The notes: generated by a model from the letters alone, not told the origin. A stretch of DNA of 64,000 nucleotides from Gnetum montanum (GCA_015680685.1 MNCI01016355.1:795388-859387); one strand, 5' to 3'; shown: positions 43,346 through 55,849, numbered from the stretch's first letter. Numbers and translations are program-made.

Positions 43346-44510
43346 ACATTCTAACGATTATGTTAGATGTAACATTACTTTAAGGACTAATATTTAAATA
43401 TTTAGGGTTTAACATGCTTTCATATTTCTAATAATATTACAACTTGATTGTCAAAGATTACAAAATCAATGTGTCATTAAAATGTTAATGATTTTTGTAA
43501 AAAAAAAAATGGTTCAAACTAAATTATTTTTCAAATAAATTCTTAGATCATCAACATCATCATGCTAATCTTGTTCCAACAATCTTTCATTGGCTACATG
43601 AACATTGATTGTTGGTAGATGAGTTTATTTATATACTACTTTACTTTAAGGTACTAGGTTGAAAGCCTTATCTTGGTGACAATTAGAACGCCACGAGTAT
43701 TTATCCTAAGCTTGGATATAAAAGGAGAAGAGTTAGTATTATGTTCATAGTTAGTTTGTTGTAGAAACATCATGTAGATAATCATAATCATCCTAGCCTT
43801 GTCCCACCATGTAGATGATCCAATAAAATGCTTTAATTTAACCTTTAAATTGATCTAAAAGAGTATGTCATAGAAGAGCATAGCTTAAGTAATAAATCCA
43901 TTTCTTTTTTCCTATGACACGTTGTAAGCACTATCAAAGATTTAGCCCTTCTTAGTGCTTCTAAATCAATTTACCCTACAAGATAAGTTTCATTAAAAAC
44001 TTTTTATGGAAAAAGAAAGATTTTTTAAAAATTGTCTTTCGTGAGTGAGGAACATCAATGTTTCTACTACAAACTAAAAAGGGAAATAATAATAATAATA
44101 AAAAACATATATCAATGAAATTTTGCATAGATATGTATACTAATAAAATTTAATGCATGGTGCTAGCTATGTTATTGATGAAATTTGGGGCATGAGGCCA
44201 ATACAAAGAATAATATTAATTCATCTTACCCAAAAAAAAGAAAAAAAAGGATCATATTAATGTATCATATTAGCAATTTTTATTAGTGATTTAGTTATTA
44301 GTTTTATCCTAAGCTTATTAGGGGCACTTTTGACATAGTAACCTTATTGTTTATAGTTTTAGCATGAAGATAATTCCAAGTGCATAGACTCTTTTTCAAT
44401 ATACATCAAAAATATCTTATATAATAGGTTTCTCACTACCTTAATACCTTACCTATATTGACAGTATCTTATGCATTCTATTTATTCCTTGTAATAATGA
44501 ATTTTTTAGT
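43346..44510. other. Unassigned AT-rich DNA
   Basis: No gene or clear repeat is seen. Short A-runs and an ATA/AAT microsatellite occur near 44088-44100. Confidence 0.35.
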
Positions 44511-44525
44511 GTTTTACTACTACTT

Positions 44526-44697
44526 TCTTTTAGGGACCACCACCTAGCATGATGGTAAAATTCTTGTTTCTCAAATCATAAGTCTTGGATTTGAGTCTAG
44601 GTGAAACTACTCAAAAGAGGTTAGTCTTTTGCTCATCCACCTCCCTTTCATGACCCCACCTTGGTAGGATGAGCATTGAGCCTCTAGGTAATGATCC
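44526..44697 (+). mobile_element. SINE family 2 copy with 15-bp TSD
   Basis: The body starts near AGGGACCACCACC, has TAGCATGATGGTAAAAT as A-box region and GGATTTGAGTCTAGG as a decayed B box, and ends GATGAGCATTGAGCC ... TGATCC. It is flanked by perfect 15-bp duplications, GTTTTACTACTACTT (44511-44525 and 44698-44712). Homologous to 7167-7376 and the complement of 62371-62528. Confidence 0.8.
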
Positions 44698-44712
44698 GTT
44701 TTACTACTACTT

Positions 44713-45654
44713 CCATTCATTTTTTACATTTGCTTTATTTGCTTCATTAGGGATTTGTATCTTTTCTTGGGATTCTCTTAATTATCTATTTTATTTTATT
44801 TATTGATAAACCTTAGTCATCATCTCATCATGGATGAGATAAAGATAAATGATGAAGATTATTATTTCTATTAGTTTACTTATTGTTTCTTATACTAGGG
44901 TTTTCTTTTCAAGAATGCTCTTCTATTTGTCCTTTCTACTTTTGTTTCAATATGATCTTGTTACAATTCATATTTTAAGGACCTTTAATTAGCTTGTTCA
45001 AATTTTATCTTTCTACTTTAAAAATGAAATAATGTATTTATTACTTATTTCATGTTTGACTATCATCTTTAGGTACCATTACAATTTTGATTTTACATTA
45101 AAAGGAAACAATGAGAATTTACCTTACATGGTTGAAAGGAAAAGCTGAAATTTACACTTCCAACAAGGAGTGAAGACCTTTAATTTTTTCCCTAGTTGCA
45201 AGTTTGAGCTATATTTGAGGTACTATTATGTTATACCTATCATCACCATCATCATCATCATCATGCCTTTATTTCATCAAAATGAGAAAACTCATTAAGA
45301 TAGTTCATAAAGTCTAAGAATTATTATTTTTGGACTCATGTAAACATTAAGATAGATTATGAAGTCTAAAATTACTCTTTTCAAACTCATGTCAACATTA
45401 ATATAGGTGAGGAAGTCTTGAAATTATTGTTTTCAAACTCATATCAATAAGGTTGAATGGATGAAGTTACATTGACATAGTGACATTAGGATGGTTACAT
45501 TGATTGATGTTCCAATACATTAACAAGGACATGTGGAGGCATGAGATTAAGATGTTTATAATTACCACCTTAGCATTTATAGTAGCCACATTTTTTTGAG
45601 GCTAAGGTGATATGCTTGGAACAATAGTGTCTTTGGGGGTAGGGAGGTGTTAGA
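44713..45654. other. Unassigned DNA with a short CAT microsatellite
   Basis: A run of CATCATCACC-type triplets lies at about 45240-45264. Otherwise no coding or repeat assignment. Confidence 0.35.
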
Positions 45655-45765
45655 ACCCAGAAATAATTATCATATAAGTACATCTCAAGATATATAGTCT
45701 AATTAGAAATTTATAGCTTCTCATTGCCCACTAGAATTGAATCCATGCCTTGTATCTTTTAAATC
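45655..45765 (-). mobile_element. SINE family 1 copy, minus
   Basis: Contains the complement of the family tail (CAAGATATATAGTCTAATTAG), then CATTGCCCACTAGAATTGAA, the B-box side. The head is decayed. Confidence 0.5.
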
Positions 45766-46312
45766 AAGATATGCTTGGAATAATGCCTTTAGCATGGCAT
45801 GTGTAAGGTGCTAGTATTAGTCACATTATTTTTTAAGGTTAAAGTAATAATTAAGAATATGACTGGAACAATGCCCCAAGGTTGGCATATGGTGCTTTTA
45901 GTACTATTACTATGCCTTGAACCTAGTACCTTTTGGTTCAAGGTAATACCAACTAATGAATTGACCAATGACGTATGCTAGTACTAGTCATGTTATTTTA
46001 CACACTTTTTCTAAAATTATTTTTGTTTAAATTTGCAATTTATAATCTTTTTAATGAGTAATTATAATTTATTTATGTGATTGATAAAGTTCGTATTTGA
46101 TATGACTAATAATATCTAGTGTAACTTATGTATTAAGCAACAAGAAGAGAATAATTATTTTTACATATTATATCACTTCAACTTTACTTTCTATTATTTA
46201 ATTTATTATTTTTAAAGCATTTACTTTCTATTTACATTATGCATGATTAGAATAGTTCCATTGTTCGACATTTTTTAAGCTTTCTAATATTGTACATGCA
46301 TGACAATAAAAA
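45766..46312. other. Flank of element B, with old LTR remnant
   Basis: No gene is seen. The last about 45 bases (TGTACATGCATGACAATAAAA...) match the polyadenylation region of the same LTR family, suggesting that element B landed in an older LTR. Confidence 0.4.
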
Positions 46313-46320
46313 TTAGTCTT

Positions 46321-47229
46321 TGATGAGTGGTGAGGTACCCCTACGCCTAACCATATGAATCACAAGTGTTCACATGTGATCCGATTGAATTCCAAAGACT
46401 ATGAGCACTTACGCACAATATTCTAGCCATCAAAATCCTAGTTAGAATGGTTTTTTTCTTCTCAACCTCACTTGGTTAGATTCTAGAACAATGGTTAAGT
46501 GAGACTGAGGCATATGGTTTTTTATGTGTTTTCTTTTATTCTTAATATTTGATTCTTCTAATACACGGAGAAAAAGGGTAGATAATCTAAGATTTCACTA
46601 TGCTATCACTCGACTATCCTAGCATAAGTACCTAGTCCCACCCTTTGTGCACATCCCAAGCATGTCCTAATCACTACTGGGTTGCTAGATGTTATGCGTC
46701 CCTAGGTTGCCAAGTGACAAACATATGTTCAAGGTGGTCATGCTTATGTGTTCTTGCAGACTCCTAAAATGTACCATAACTATAAAGCAATAACAAAAGC
46801 ATAAAAATTATGAAAGTGCGATAACAAAAGCATTAGAATTATTAAAGTATTGAAATATCAATGCTTAAGTAATCTAGTTCAAATGCTACAAGGAATGTTC
46901 AAAAAGCTTGTATTTATTGTAATTCATGCCAATGGGCTTAGGTACATTAGCAATTGAATAAAGAGCTGTACACTTTTCGAGCAACATCTGCGAGCACTTG
47001 AAAAATAATCTAACTTTTGTGGAAACAAACTGCAAGAGCTTTGCTACAACTTGAAAAAAAAGTGTCATAAATGTCATGGGTGCATGCATATTTATAGTGG
47101 AAAATGGACTTTGCGTTGACGAGGCCATGTCAAAACTTGGAAAGATGCATTGATGGGGTCATGTTGACGTGGTCATGTTAACGAGGCTTCATCTATGTGG
47201 CCCAGTTGACGTAGTGACTGGATGCTTCA
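46321..47229 (-). mobile_element. 3' LTR of element B
   Basis: 909 bp from TGATGAGTGG to GGATGCTTCA (plus-strand reading). The minus strand has a TATA box (CACTATAAATATGC, complement near 47088-47101) and the doubled GGCAACC-type box (about 46677-46720). U3 holds repeated CGTCAAC-like motifs (about 47115-47215). The complement of a polypurine tract follows at 47230-47242 (TCATACCCCCATG). Confidence 0.88.
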
Positions 47230-47469
47230 TCATACCCCCATGATTGAGTGAAAACTCATCCTCAAGTTTGCTACAATTTGGAAGGTATGAGGTGACTAGC
47301 AACACACATAGCAAAACATCCCAAGACACCTATTGACACTAACAATACACTAAGTGCCCAAGTGTATGGAAGAAATTACAAAGTTGTGGTGTTTGTGGAC
47401 AAAAAAATGGAACACCTTGACAACAATGGATGCACAACCTTGTTCAGATGCTGAAGTTGCTGAAGAAGG
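47230..47469 (-). mobile_element. Polypurine tract and 3' non-coding region of element B
   Basis: The minus strand reads CATGGGGGTATGA immediately before the LTR start TGAAGCATCC, the priming tract for plus-strand synthesis. GTGCCCAAGTGTATGGA (about 47354) is shared with the 3' region of element D. Confidence 0.7.
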
Positions 47470-50348
47470 TCATATAGTTCCTAGTGGCGATGGTTCTGAT
47501 AGGTCCTCACCAGTTTTAGGTGCATGTGGTGGTTGAGGTAGTGGTTGTGGTTGTCCTATGCCTATTGCAACTTTTGGAGGTAATTGAAAAGCCTCGAACA
47601 GAGCCCTTATTTTGTCTTCTTTACTTCTAGGGTTGTTCACAGTCCAACTGGATTTGTCAATGTGTGCCAGAATAGGAACATCCCAAGGACATGGAAGCGT
47701 AGGAAAGAGCTCCTTTAAATTGATGAACCAGGCCACAAACTATTTTTTTTTGATGTTGAATGCTCAAACTAATGCTTGCAACTGCTGGTAGTCATCCATT
47801 CGTTGGGCCAAGTTCTTCATAATAGAGCTTTGCCCTTCAAAGAAGGTGCGAAGAACTTTGAGTTCCGCATTTTTTGTTTCTAGCTTTTACTTTGTCTCCT
47901 TATGCACCTTGTACTCACACTTGTATAACGAATATGAGGTGTCCACTTACTTCTCAGGTTCTGACCACAACCTCCTAGTTGTAAGCATGGCTAAGTTTGC
48001 ATAATGAAGGTTGGCTAGTTCCATGTATTCTATCATTTCTTCAATCTGTAGCTCTGTGAGACAAATCTAAGCTTGGTTGTAGGTGTTTAATCCATCAAAG
48101 ATGGGTTTCCATACCTCGCCTCCTTCCTTGAGTTGTTGGAGGACTTGATTCATCTTAGCCTTTGTGACTTGATTTCTTTTTTGTTAATTTCTTTTTGAAA
48201 TCCCACTTGGTCCTTGTAGTGATTTTCACTCATTTAAACTTAAGGGCCTCATTCTTCCAAATGGTGATTTCAATGGTTGTCTTTTGTTGCAAGGCTTGGA
48301 CTTCTTCCATTGATAGGTTGTGATTTTCAGTAGCCAACCTTTTCACATTGGTGTTTACCCTAGCCAGATCCTCTTATTGTTGGTAGATAAAATCATTGAT
48401 TTTTTGATTTTCAAGGAAAAAATTGCGCAAGAAATGAACTTCTATGGTCAACCCAACATTCTCTTGGTGGACCTCTGGCAAGTGCTCATTTAGATGATAA
48501 GAACGAGCTTCTTTTAAGGACTTGTTGAAGATTGTTGACTCTTGCTCATACTCAACCATTTGAAACTTAATTTGAAGCTATTGAAAAGCTTCATCTTTGG
48601 TGAGGTCACAATTAAGTATAGTTAGGTTATCCAGTTGGACCCTCAGTTGAGAAACTTTCACAGCTAAGCATTGATTGTCTACTTGAGCTACTTCAAGTTG
48701 CCCCTCTATGATGAGGCACTTGCCCTTTGCCGAGAGCAACTCTGATTGGGTTGTAGTGATGTTGTACAGAAGGTCAAAGATATCTAGAAGCAATTGCTTG
48801 ATTCCCACCAGTTGGTCCAAAAATTCTTCATGTTGTGCTACATTGAGTCTGCCACTCTGAGTACCTGTAGACATCTACACATCTCTAAGCCCATGTACAT
48901 TTGCTACAAGCATCGCAGGTGCATTGAGGATCATGGTGATTGTATCAACAATCACTTCTACCATGACTTCCTATCCTTGGTGTTGCATTACCAAGATAGT
49001 TGCCCCTTCACCCTTCTCCAAGTGCATTAAGAAAGTAGCAACATTCCCTAAAATTTTTGGGGATAATTGTTAGGTCAGTGACACCATTACTTCTTAGGCA
49101 CTACGGTCTATTCTAACAGGCACTTGTGTTCGTGTAGGTGAAAGCATTGGCCCTACCCTCTCCAGTAGGCTCATAGATCTAGCCACTTGCTATAGATGGC
49201 TCAAGGTAGGGTGGTACACCGAAGGGTCTCCACCACTACTGGTTCCTGCTTGTTGCTCCTGTTGGTGCAGGAGTGACTATCAGATCTTGCTTATGTTCTC
49301 TGTGGTCATGCATGAGTTTGACCCTATTACTTGTGTGGATAGTGGAGGTGGTGGTTGCTCTTCCTCCATTCTTATTATGGCAAGCATTTTATCTTTCATC
49401 ATCTCATGCCATGAGGAAATTGGGGCATGAAGAAGAGTGTTATTGGCATATCGGGTTATCCTTGCTTGTTTGCATAGTTTTCTGATCAAGCAGGGAAAGG
49501 GCAAAGCTCGCCTTCCACATTCATTTTCTATGAACCATTTCTCAATTTCCAAGAAGAGTAACTATAAAAGGTTGATAGGGAATTTTTTTCTTAAAGCGGC
49601 ACATGCACAAGCAGAGAGGGTAGTGACTTTGCTGGGTCTTACTGTTGGATTTAAGTGGTAAGATGTAATTTTAGAGTAAACCCTTCTATGGTGGTCAATG
49701 TGCCAAACTCCTTATGGTCTATCCCATAGAATTTCCTAGTCCACTCCACTTTCATCTTGGGGTCTGCTTGTTTTGAAATTTTTTCCACGTCAGCCCCAGT
49801 GTCAAGCAACCCAAGAGCTTACACGATTACCTCTATAGAGTAAGACACATGGATGTCCTTGATTCTTACTCGTGACCTCGGTTGTCGATTTGTCCAAAAG
49901 AGATAGGTTTCCCCCAAATACCACTCACCACTAAATGTGATGATTGGCCACATGGGAGAAGTTTGCATTTGGGTTTTGACTTCTTATGACACACTTTCTA
50001 GGAATGGTCTGAAGTTTATTTCTTGAAGGACCGTTTGTTGCAACTGTTTCAGCTTGATAGCATCAAGGCAAGCCCTAGTCAAGGTGACCTCAAGCCTTGG
50101 CACTCTTGTTGGAGTCTCGTCTCCACATGATTATTCTACAGGGACATCTTCTTCATGAATCTAATGAATAGATTCCATATTGGGTTCCTCACAGAGAGGG
50201 CTAGTTGCATGTGAGCCCTTTGCGTGCTCCTGAGGTTGCGTGCCCCACCCCCTTCTAGTCCTAGGTTGCTTCTCCCGAGTTTGTGAGGGTCCTTGCTCCC
50301 TTTAACACCTTGGTTTTGGTACCATCTATAATCACAACAACACCACAA
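47470..50348 (-). pseudogene. Element B third ORF (LPFP domain, coiled coil, LPCPWDVP)
   Basis: A decayed sense-strand ORF between integrase and the 3' LTR. About 49550-49280 reads RRALPFPCLIRKLCKQARI, the counterpart of PTLPFPWLIRRLCKYARI in element A; both resemble the end of the PF20167-type plant transposon domain. About 48874-47800 is a coiled coil (EFLDQLVGIKQLLLDIFD, MELANLHYANLAMLTT). About 47745-47620 gives FPTLPCPWDVPILAHIDKSS, followed by a proline/glutamine-rich tail. Shared motifs in two independently decayed copies imply that the ORF was once under selection. Role unknown; packaging, chaperone or env-like roles are guesses. Confidence 0.6.
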
Positions 50349-50395
50349 ATTAAAATGTGTGCATGGTGTTCAAAATGACAATAATATACCTCTCA

Positions 50396-51013
50396 TGATG
50401 GCTCAACCATGATAGTGACACGTGCATTTTTTTGGATCTAGCGTGGTGTATGTACCATTACACGTGGCTTGCCAGAGTGTAGTTGAAGGGTTATGAATTA
50501 AAGCTAATTCTTGGATTAACCTAAGAGACATGTTGATTAACCCTAAGAGAAGTTTTGATTAACCCTAAGAGACATTTTATCTAACCCTATGAGGCATTAA
50601 GTCTTCGATGCATTAAGGCACGTTAAGTCATGTTAAGCCTTGGGTTAGTCATATTGTTAAGTTTAGCCATATTGTTAAGTCTTGGGTTAGCCATATTGTC
50701 AGATTATATAAAATCAAGGGCCCCCACGATGTAGAGCATACCTCTGGTAGCAAAAAAGTGAAGGAATAGGTAAATGTGGACAAGTAGTAAGAAGGTTATG
50801 TGCTCAAGAAGGAGATTGAATGCAGAAAGCTTGAAAAAATCCCCTGGCATCATGAGAAAATGGACAAAATTCTAAAGCACAATGTGCGTATATATAGCAT
50901 TTTGGGTGCTGTGTCGATGGGGTTGCATTAATGGGGCTACATAAACGTAGGGTGTTGCGTATACAAGGCCGCGTCGACACAGCTATTTAGCTACACTGAC
51001 CACCATTGATCAA
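50396..51013 (-). mobile_element. LTR-like fragment inside element B
   Basis: Near 50890-51000 the complement shows a TATA-like GCTATATATACG after a CpG-rich stretch with CGTCGACAC and CGTTTATG motifs, similar to the U3 of the element's own LTRs. No duplication flanks it. It may be a diverged solo LTR or a regulatory segment borrowed from U3. Confidence 0.3.
50508..50700 (+). repeat. Two adjoining short tandem repeats
   Basis: GATTAACCCTAAGAGACAT-type units (about 25 bp) occur three times at about 50514-50600. GTTAGCCATATTGTTAAGTC-type units (about 24 bp) occur about three times at 50640-50700. Confidence 0.65.
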
Positions 51014-51793
51014 TGAAGCAAAAGCCAAAATCTATGAATTTTAGCATAAAAATGAAGTCATTAAGGGCTCTGAGACCCGAGGACATCATGAAACAAAGTG
51101 GAATGGGTGTCAAGCATAAAAGAAGAGTCGAATCTAGGAGAACATCATAAGATGGAGCTTGGGCGATGGAGACCCTCACGATGGGCAGCATAGAAACAGT
51201 CACCATATTAGATCAAAGGAGTAAAAGATTAACAAGCGAGAGCAATGGATATGAAAGTGGTCCTCCCCATAGCAAGATTCAGCCTTGGTTTCCCTTGCAC
51301 ATTCTCAACCTAGGAGTCTATGGGCCCCATAGTTAATTAATGGTCATTGAGGGTTAATACTCGTACCTCTAAGAACAAACCAGAGGATTTACAAGTACCA
51401 GTAAACCAAGATACATGATCAAAACATGAAATCGGTAGTGAGGTGAGAAAAAGAGAGCAATGGATGAGAGGGAGAGCATGTGGAATGGAGTGCTGAGGTC
51501 AAGATTGATACAATCCCTATGTAAAGTATGTGGTTAAGTAACCTGATAAGAATCTATTCCAAGTCTAGATCAAGACTGACCATGGCTAGTGACATCATAG
51601 TGATAGACGAAGATCAACCCACTCACTTAGGACATATACATGCCCTTAGAGTACAAATCCCATTCCTGGTAGAGAAGGAAAGATAAGTAAGAAGTAAGGA
51701 AGGACTTTAGTTAGAGGGGATCATTAGGCCTGGGTAACATGGCTTCCAAGTCTCATAACTAGTGCTTGTAGCCCATTATGTGATCCAAGGGAT

Positions 51794-52015
51794 GTGCTTT
51801 GAATTCCCATTGTATTTTTTTTATTTTTTTTATTGAATGGGAACCACACCATGCGAGGATATATTGGTTGGTCCAAGGAGTGTGCTTTGAATTCCCATTA
51901 TTTTTTCAAATGGAAACCACACCATGCAAGGATATATTGGTTGGTCCAAGGGGTGTGCTTTGAATTCCCATTATTTTTTCAAATGGGAATCACACCATGC
52001 AAGGACATGTTAGCT
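51794..52015 (+). repeat. Tandem repeat of 73-88 bp, three copies
   Basis: GTGCTTTGAATTCCCATT recurs at 51794, 51882 and 51955, each followed by a T-run and CACACCATGC. Two related copies lie at about 19693 and 19775. Confidence 0.75.
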
Positions 52016-52210
52016 TCCTGTTATTTGTGGCCATGAAATGGGAAGGAATCCTTGAGGATAGCAGTGCATGAGAGATCATAGGGGGATACGTGGTCCACCA
52101 CATCCCTTTGAAGTCACACCCTATTCCTTACCACTCAAATCCTTCCCAAGTTCAGAGTCTACTAATGTGAAAGATTGATTGGAGTTGATTAATGGAAAAG
52201 GGATTGTACT

Positions 52211-52341
52211 TTTCTTGACCTGGGACACCATAGAAAAGTGTGAGTGGTCAGATGTCATGGACTCATTGCTTGTTGNTTTCTTGACCTGGGACACCATAGA
52301 AAAGTGTGAGTGGTCAGATGTCATGGACTCATTGCTTGTTG
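52211..52341. other. Assembly join: N flanked by a 65-bp duplicate
   Basis: Bases 52211-52275 and 52277-52341 are identical, with the N at 52276 between them. This is an unmerged contig overlap, and about 66 bases are probably counted twice. Confidence 0.88.
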
Positions 52342-52668
52342 CATAAAAGAAAGTGTAACTTAGTTTCCTAAAACCAAAATGCTAAGGTAAGAACTAGATA
52401 TAATAGGCAACCCATAATAAGCATGTCCCGTTGGACACAACCATCACACCATCACATCCTATGGCAATAAGATAGATTTATTAGTGAAAATAAATAGAGG
52501 GAAATAACTAACATAAAATAGAATAGAACGACTAAAGGTGAAATATACATATATATATATATAAAAGAAAAAGAGTAGGTAAGAAATGTTAAACATATGA
52601 ATGATGGTGTAAAAAAAAATAAAGAAAAGACTTGAGAGGCCAGGATAACTATTTTAGTATGGGTAGTG

Positions 52669-52684
52669 ATCTCCCCCACGACTA
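52669..52684 (-). promoter_or_regulatory. Internal polypurine tract after integrase
   Basis: The minus strand reads TTAGTCGTGGGGGAGAT. The same tract (TTAGTCATGGGGGAGAT) lies after integrase in element A at 22798-22814. It resembles the terminal polypurine tract and could be a second plus-strand priming site, or just the conserved end of pol. Confidence 0.4.
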
Positions 52685-52849
52685 AGCTTGAAGGAGGAGA
52701 TTTAGAAGATGGAACATGGCCAACCACTTGACGAAGTGGTAGCAACGCTGGTTTGGTGTAGTTCATGGAAGGGTTTTAATTGTTGCATGTTGACCAACTA
52801 TGTTTTGTTGGATTTCATGTTTATGTATGAGTAAGGCTCTAGATGGAAA

Positions 52850-53840
52850 GGTCTCGGAAACAATATAAGGTCCCTTCCATAGTGTTTGAAACTTGGTCCA
52901 TTGCAGCACATGTGTGGGGTTCCAATAGAGAGCCTTATCTCCACGTTAAAATGTTACCTTTCGAATCCTAAGGTCATGACATTATTTGTTATATGCCTTA
53001 TGCACCTCATTTGATGATAGGGATACTAATCAATTTTCATCTAGCATATTTAAGTTGATTAGCCATTCTCATTGTGCTAGGGATAAGTTAAGACCTAAGT
53101 CACTTGCAGTGGATAGTGTTCAGAGTTTTGCCTGAATAGGGAGTGTTGGTAGTTTTCTATACACCAACTTGTAAGGGGAGTAGCCTATAGGAAGTTTCAA
53201 GGTTGAGTAGTAGGCCTAGAGTATGTCATTAATTTTTATGCTCCAATCCCTCCTATATTTGCTAATCGTCCTAGTTAGGATTTTTGTAATTTCCCGGTTT
53301 GTGACCTTGGCTTGCCTGTTGGCTTGGGAGTGATAGGATGTTGTTAGTTTATATTCTACTCCCAAAAATTTCATGAATTTATGAAAATAAGCACTTGTAA
53401 AGTGAGTGCCATTGTCTAAAATGAGTGCACATGACACTCCAAACTTGTTCATGATTTGCTATTGAACAAACTGCATGGCTGTGGTTGAGGAACAGTCAGT
53501 GACGGCTACCGCCTTTGCCCACTTGGTGTAGTAGTCCATCGCAATAATGATGTATGCCTTCCTATTTAACATGGGTGTGATGGGGCTCATGAAATAGATG
53601 CTCCAAATGTTGAAGGATTCAAATGGTTGAATTCACTATTGAGGTCCCTCCATTCTTATCGTTATCCCACCATCTCTTTGACATTGATCACAGGAGCAGA
53701 TGAACCATTGAGCATCTCTGAAGAGTGTAGGCCAGTAGTAACCTACAAGTAGGATCTTAATGGCCATGTGCCTTCCTACATAATGGCCCTCAAAAGGGCC
53801 CTCATAAGCATCTTGGAGGATGCATAGTTGATTTGCATCA
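52850..53840 (-). pseudogene. Element B integrase
   Basis: Minus-strand frames give EGHYVGRHMA ... CSCDQCQ (zinc-binding H and C pairs), IAMDYYTKWAKA (first Asp), LDNGTHFTSAYFHKF (second Asp) and VTNREITKIL (Glu). The full DDE triad is therefore present. The C-terminal part contains LWKGPYIV, typical of gypsy integrases. Stop codons, such as one after EGPQ, interrupt the chain. Confidence 0.85.
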
Positions 53841-54500
53841 GGGATGCACCATCAAACCAAGCCATCCACACACACCTTGTAAAGGTGTCCATTAATTTCC
53901 ATGAAGTGCTTGGATCTATGAAGAAACCATTGTTTCTTCTGATGATCCAACTCCTTTGGTGGCTCTTGTGTAAGAAGATAGGTAAGGATGTGGTCAAACA
54001 AATTTGATTCCATGGGTACCTCCTTCATGATTACTCTAGCAAAGAGGAGGTCATCTGGGAATTGGTTAGAGAGGGGGTTCTCCTCCTCCATGCCATCCCA
54101 TCGTAACCAAGACAAGTGATTAGAAACCACGTTCTTAGTTCCCTTTTTTTCTACCATAGTAAGATCAAATTCTTGAAGGATCATGAGCCACTATATGACA
54201 AGGGGGCTCGTCGTTGGTTTGTTCATAAGGAACCAGATGGCACTGTGATTTGGATGCACAAACACCTTGTATCTGAGCACATAGTATTGGAAATTTTCCA
54301 AGGTGAACACCATTGCCATTAATTCCTTTTTGGTAGTGGTGTAATTTAGTTGAGCACCCACAATACTTTGGCTTACACGGTGGATGTAATATGGGCATTT
54401 ATGGTCATCCAATTATGTGAGCACAGCTCCCAATGCATAGTTAGATGCATTCGTCATGATGTAAAATGGTTTGGACTAATTAGGGGCTCGTAGAATTAGA
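53841..54500 (-). pseudogene. Element B RNase H and connection region
   Basis: Reads DDHKCPYYIHRVSQSIVGAQ, then NYTTTKKELMAMVF, then QEFDLTMVEKKGTKNVVSNH. These are the standard RNase H to integrase linker motifs (NYTTTEKELLA; EFDLEI-x-x-KG-x-x-N-x-x-ADHLS). The tail to about 53852 stays open for 110 codons, one of the better-preserved stretches. Confidence 0.8.
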
Positions 54501-55400
54501 GTCTCCATGAGTTTTTACTTCAACATTTGGAATGTGAATTCACATTCCCCAATCTAAACAAATGGGACGTCTTTCTTGGTTAGCTTCACCAATGGCTTAG
54601 TGATCTTTGAAAAATTCTCAATTAAGCGCCAGTAGTAGCTAGTGTTCCCAAAGAACGGCCAGACATCCCTTACAATTCCCGGCTAACTAGTAATTCCTTG
54701 GATGACCTTGATTTTCTTAGGATCTACTCTGATCCCTTCTTGTGAGATTCAATGCTCCAAAATAATGCTTTCTTAGACCATCAGATGGATCTTTTGCCAA
54801 TTGAGCCATAAGTTAGTTTCTACACATCGCTTCAAAACTTGCTCAAGGTGGTCCAAGGCTTACTCAAATGTTGCTCCATAGGTGGAGAAGTCATCCATAA
54901 GAACCTCTACAACATTGCCGATTTGCTGTTGGAAGATGCTAAGGACAAGGCGTTGGAAAGTTGCAAGCACATTACACAGGCCAAAGGGCATCTTCCTGTA
55001 TGCAAAAGTTTCCTAGGGACTTGTAAACATTATCTTGGCCTAGTCCTCTAGCGCAATATGGATTTGGTTATAACCACTATAACCATCTAAGAAGTTGTAT
55101 AATGCCTCGAAATGGTATCCAACACCTGGTCTACAAATGGAAGTTAAAAACGATCTTTAAAAGTTGCCATATTTAGTAATTGAAAATTGATACAGACCCT
55201 CCATTTGTCATCCTTTTTTGGCATGATCATGAGTGGGCTAACGCATTCACTATCCTCAATGGGGTAGATGAATCTTGCCTTTAGCAGTTGCTCAACTTCA
55301 TCCTTGACGACTTGTTTAAGTTTGGAATTTAGTCATCTTTGCGACTATCATTGTGGCTTCATGGAAGGGTTGATATAGATTCGATATTGGCATACCCTAG
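54501..55400 (-). pseudogene. Element B reverse transcriptase
   Basis: Reads LNSKLKQVVKDEVEQLL, ARFIYPIEDSECVSPL, IMPKKDDKWRVCINF, KMPFGLCNVLATFQRL and EVLMDDFSTYG. The catalytic MDD is intact, unlike MHD in element A. The wording after the MDD box is that of the Athila/Tat group. Frames shift between motifs and several TAG/TGA stops occur. Confidence 0.85.
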
Positions 55401-55849
55401 GATCAATCCTCATTAACTCAGGATATCACTATGTAAAGGTAGTCAACCACTTGTTCACCATCCGTAGTAACTTCTTTTTTTGTTCAAGAGCACAAGGAGC
55501 ATTGATTATTACTAGCTTACTATTTTGCAAGAATGCAAATTCCAGATTAATTGATAATTGTTTTAGTTCTAGGGGCTTCTATTTAAAGCTTCCAGGGATC
55601 TACATCTTTCCCCAATCAGTAGCATCATCAGTAGTGGAAAGTTGTTGATGGACCTATTCCAACTCATCCATGCTCCCCATATAGGTACATAAAAGGCTCT
55701 CATAGGATTCCATGCATAGGGTGCCACTATCAAAATCAGCGGCCAACCATTGGGTGGCTTCTTGGTTAGTGGTTACTACATACAAGCATCATTAAATTTG
55801 TGATTTAGAGGCACACTGACTTTATGCTTGAATGGATGTCTGCTTAACG

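Larger units (their letters stand above)
50349..52450 (-). mobile_element. Element B post-pol non-coding region
   Basis: Lies between pol and the third ORF. It contains a minisatellite (50508-50700), an LTR-like stretch (about 50396-51013), a block shared with element D (51240-52010) and three 73-88-bp tandem units (51794-52015). No frame longer than about 70 codons has recognisable content. Confidence 0.6.
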
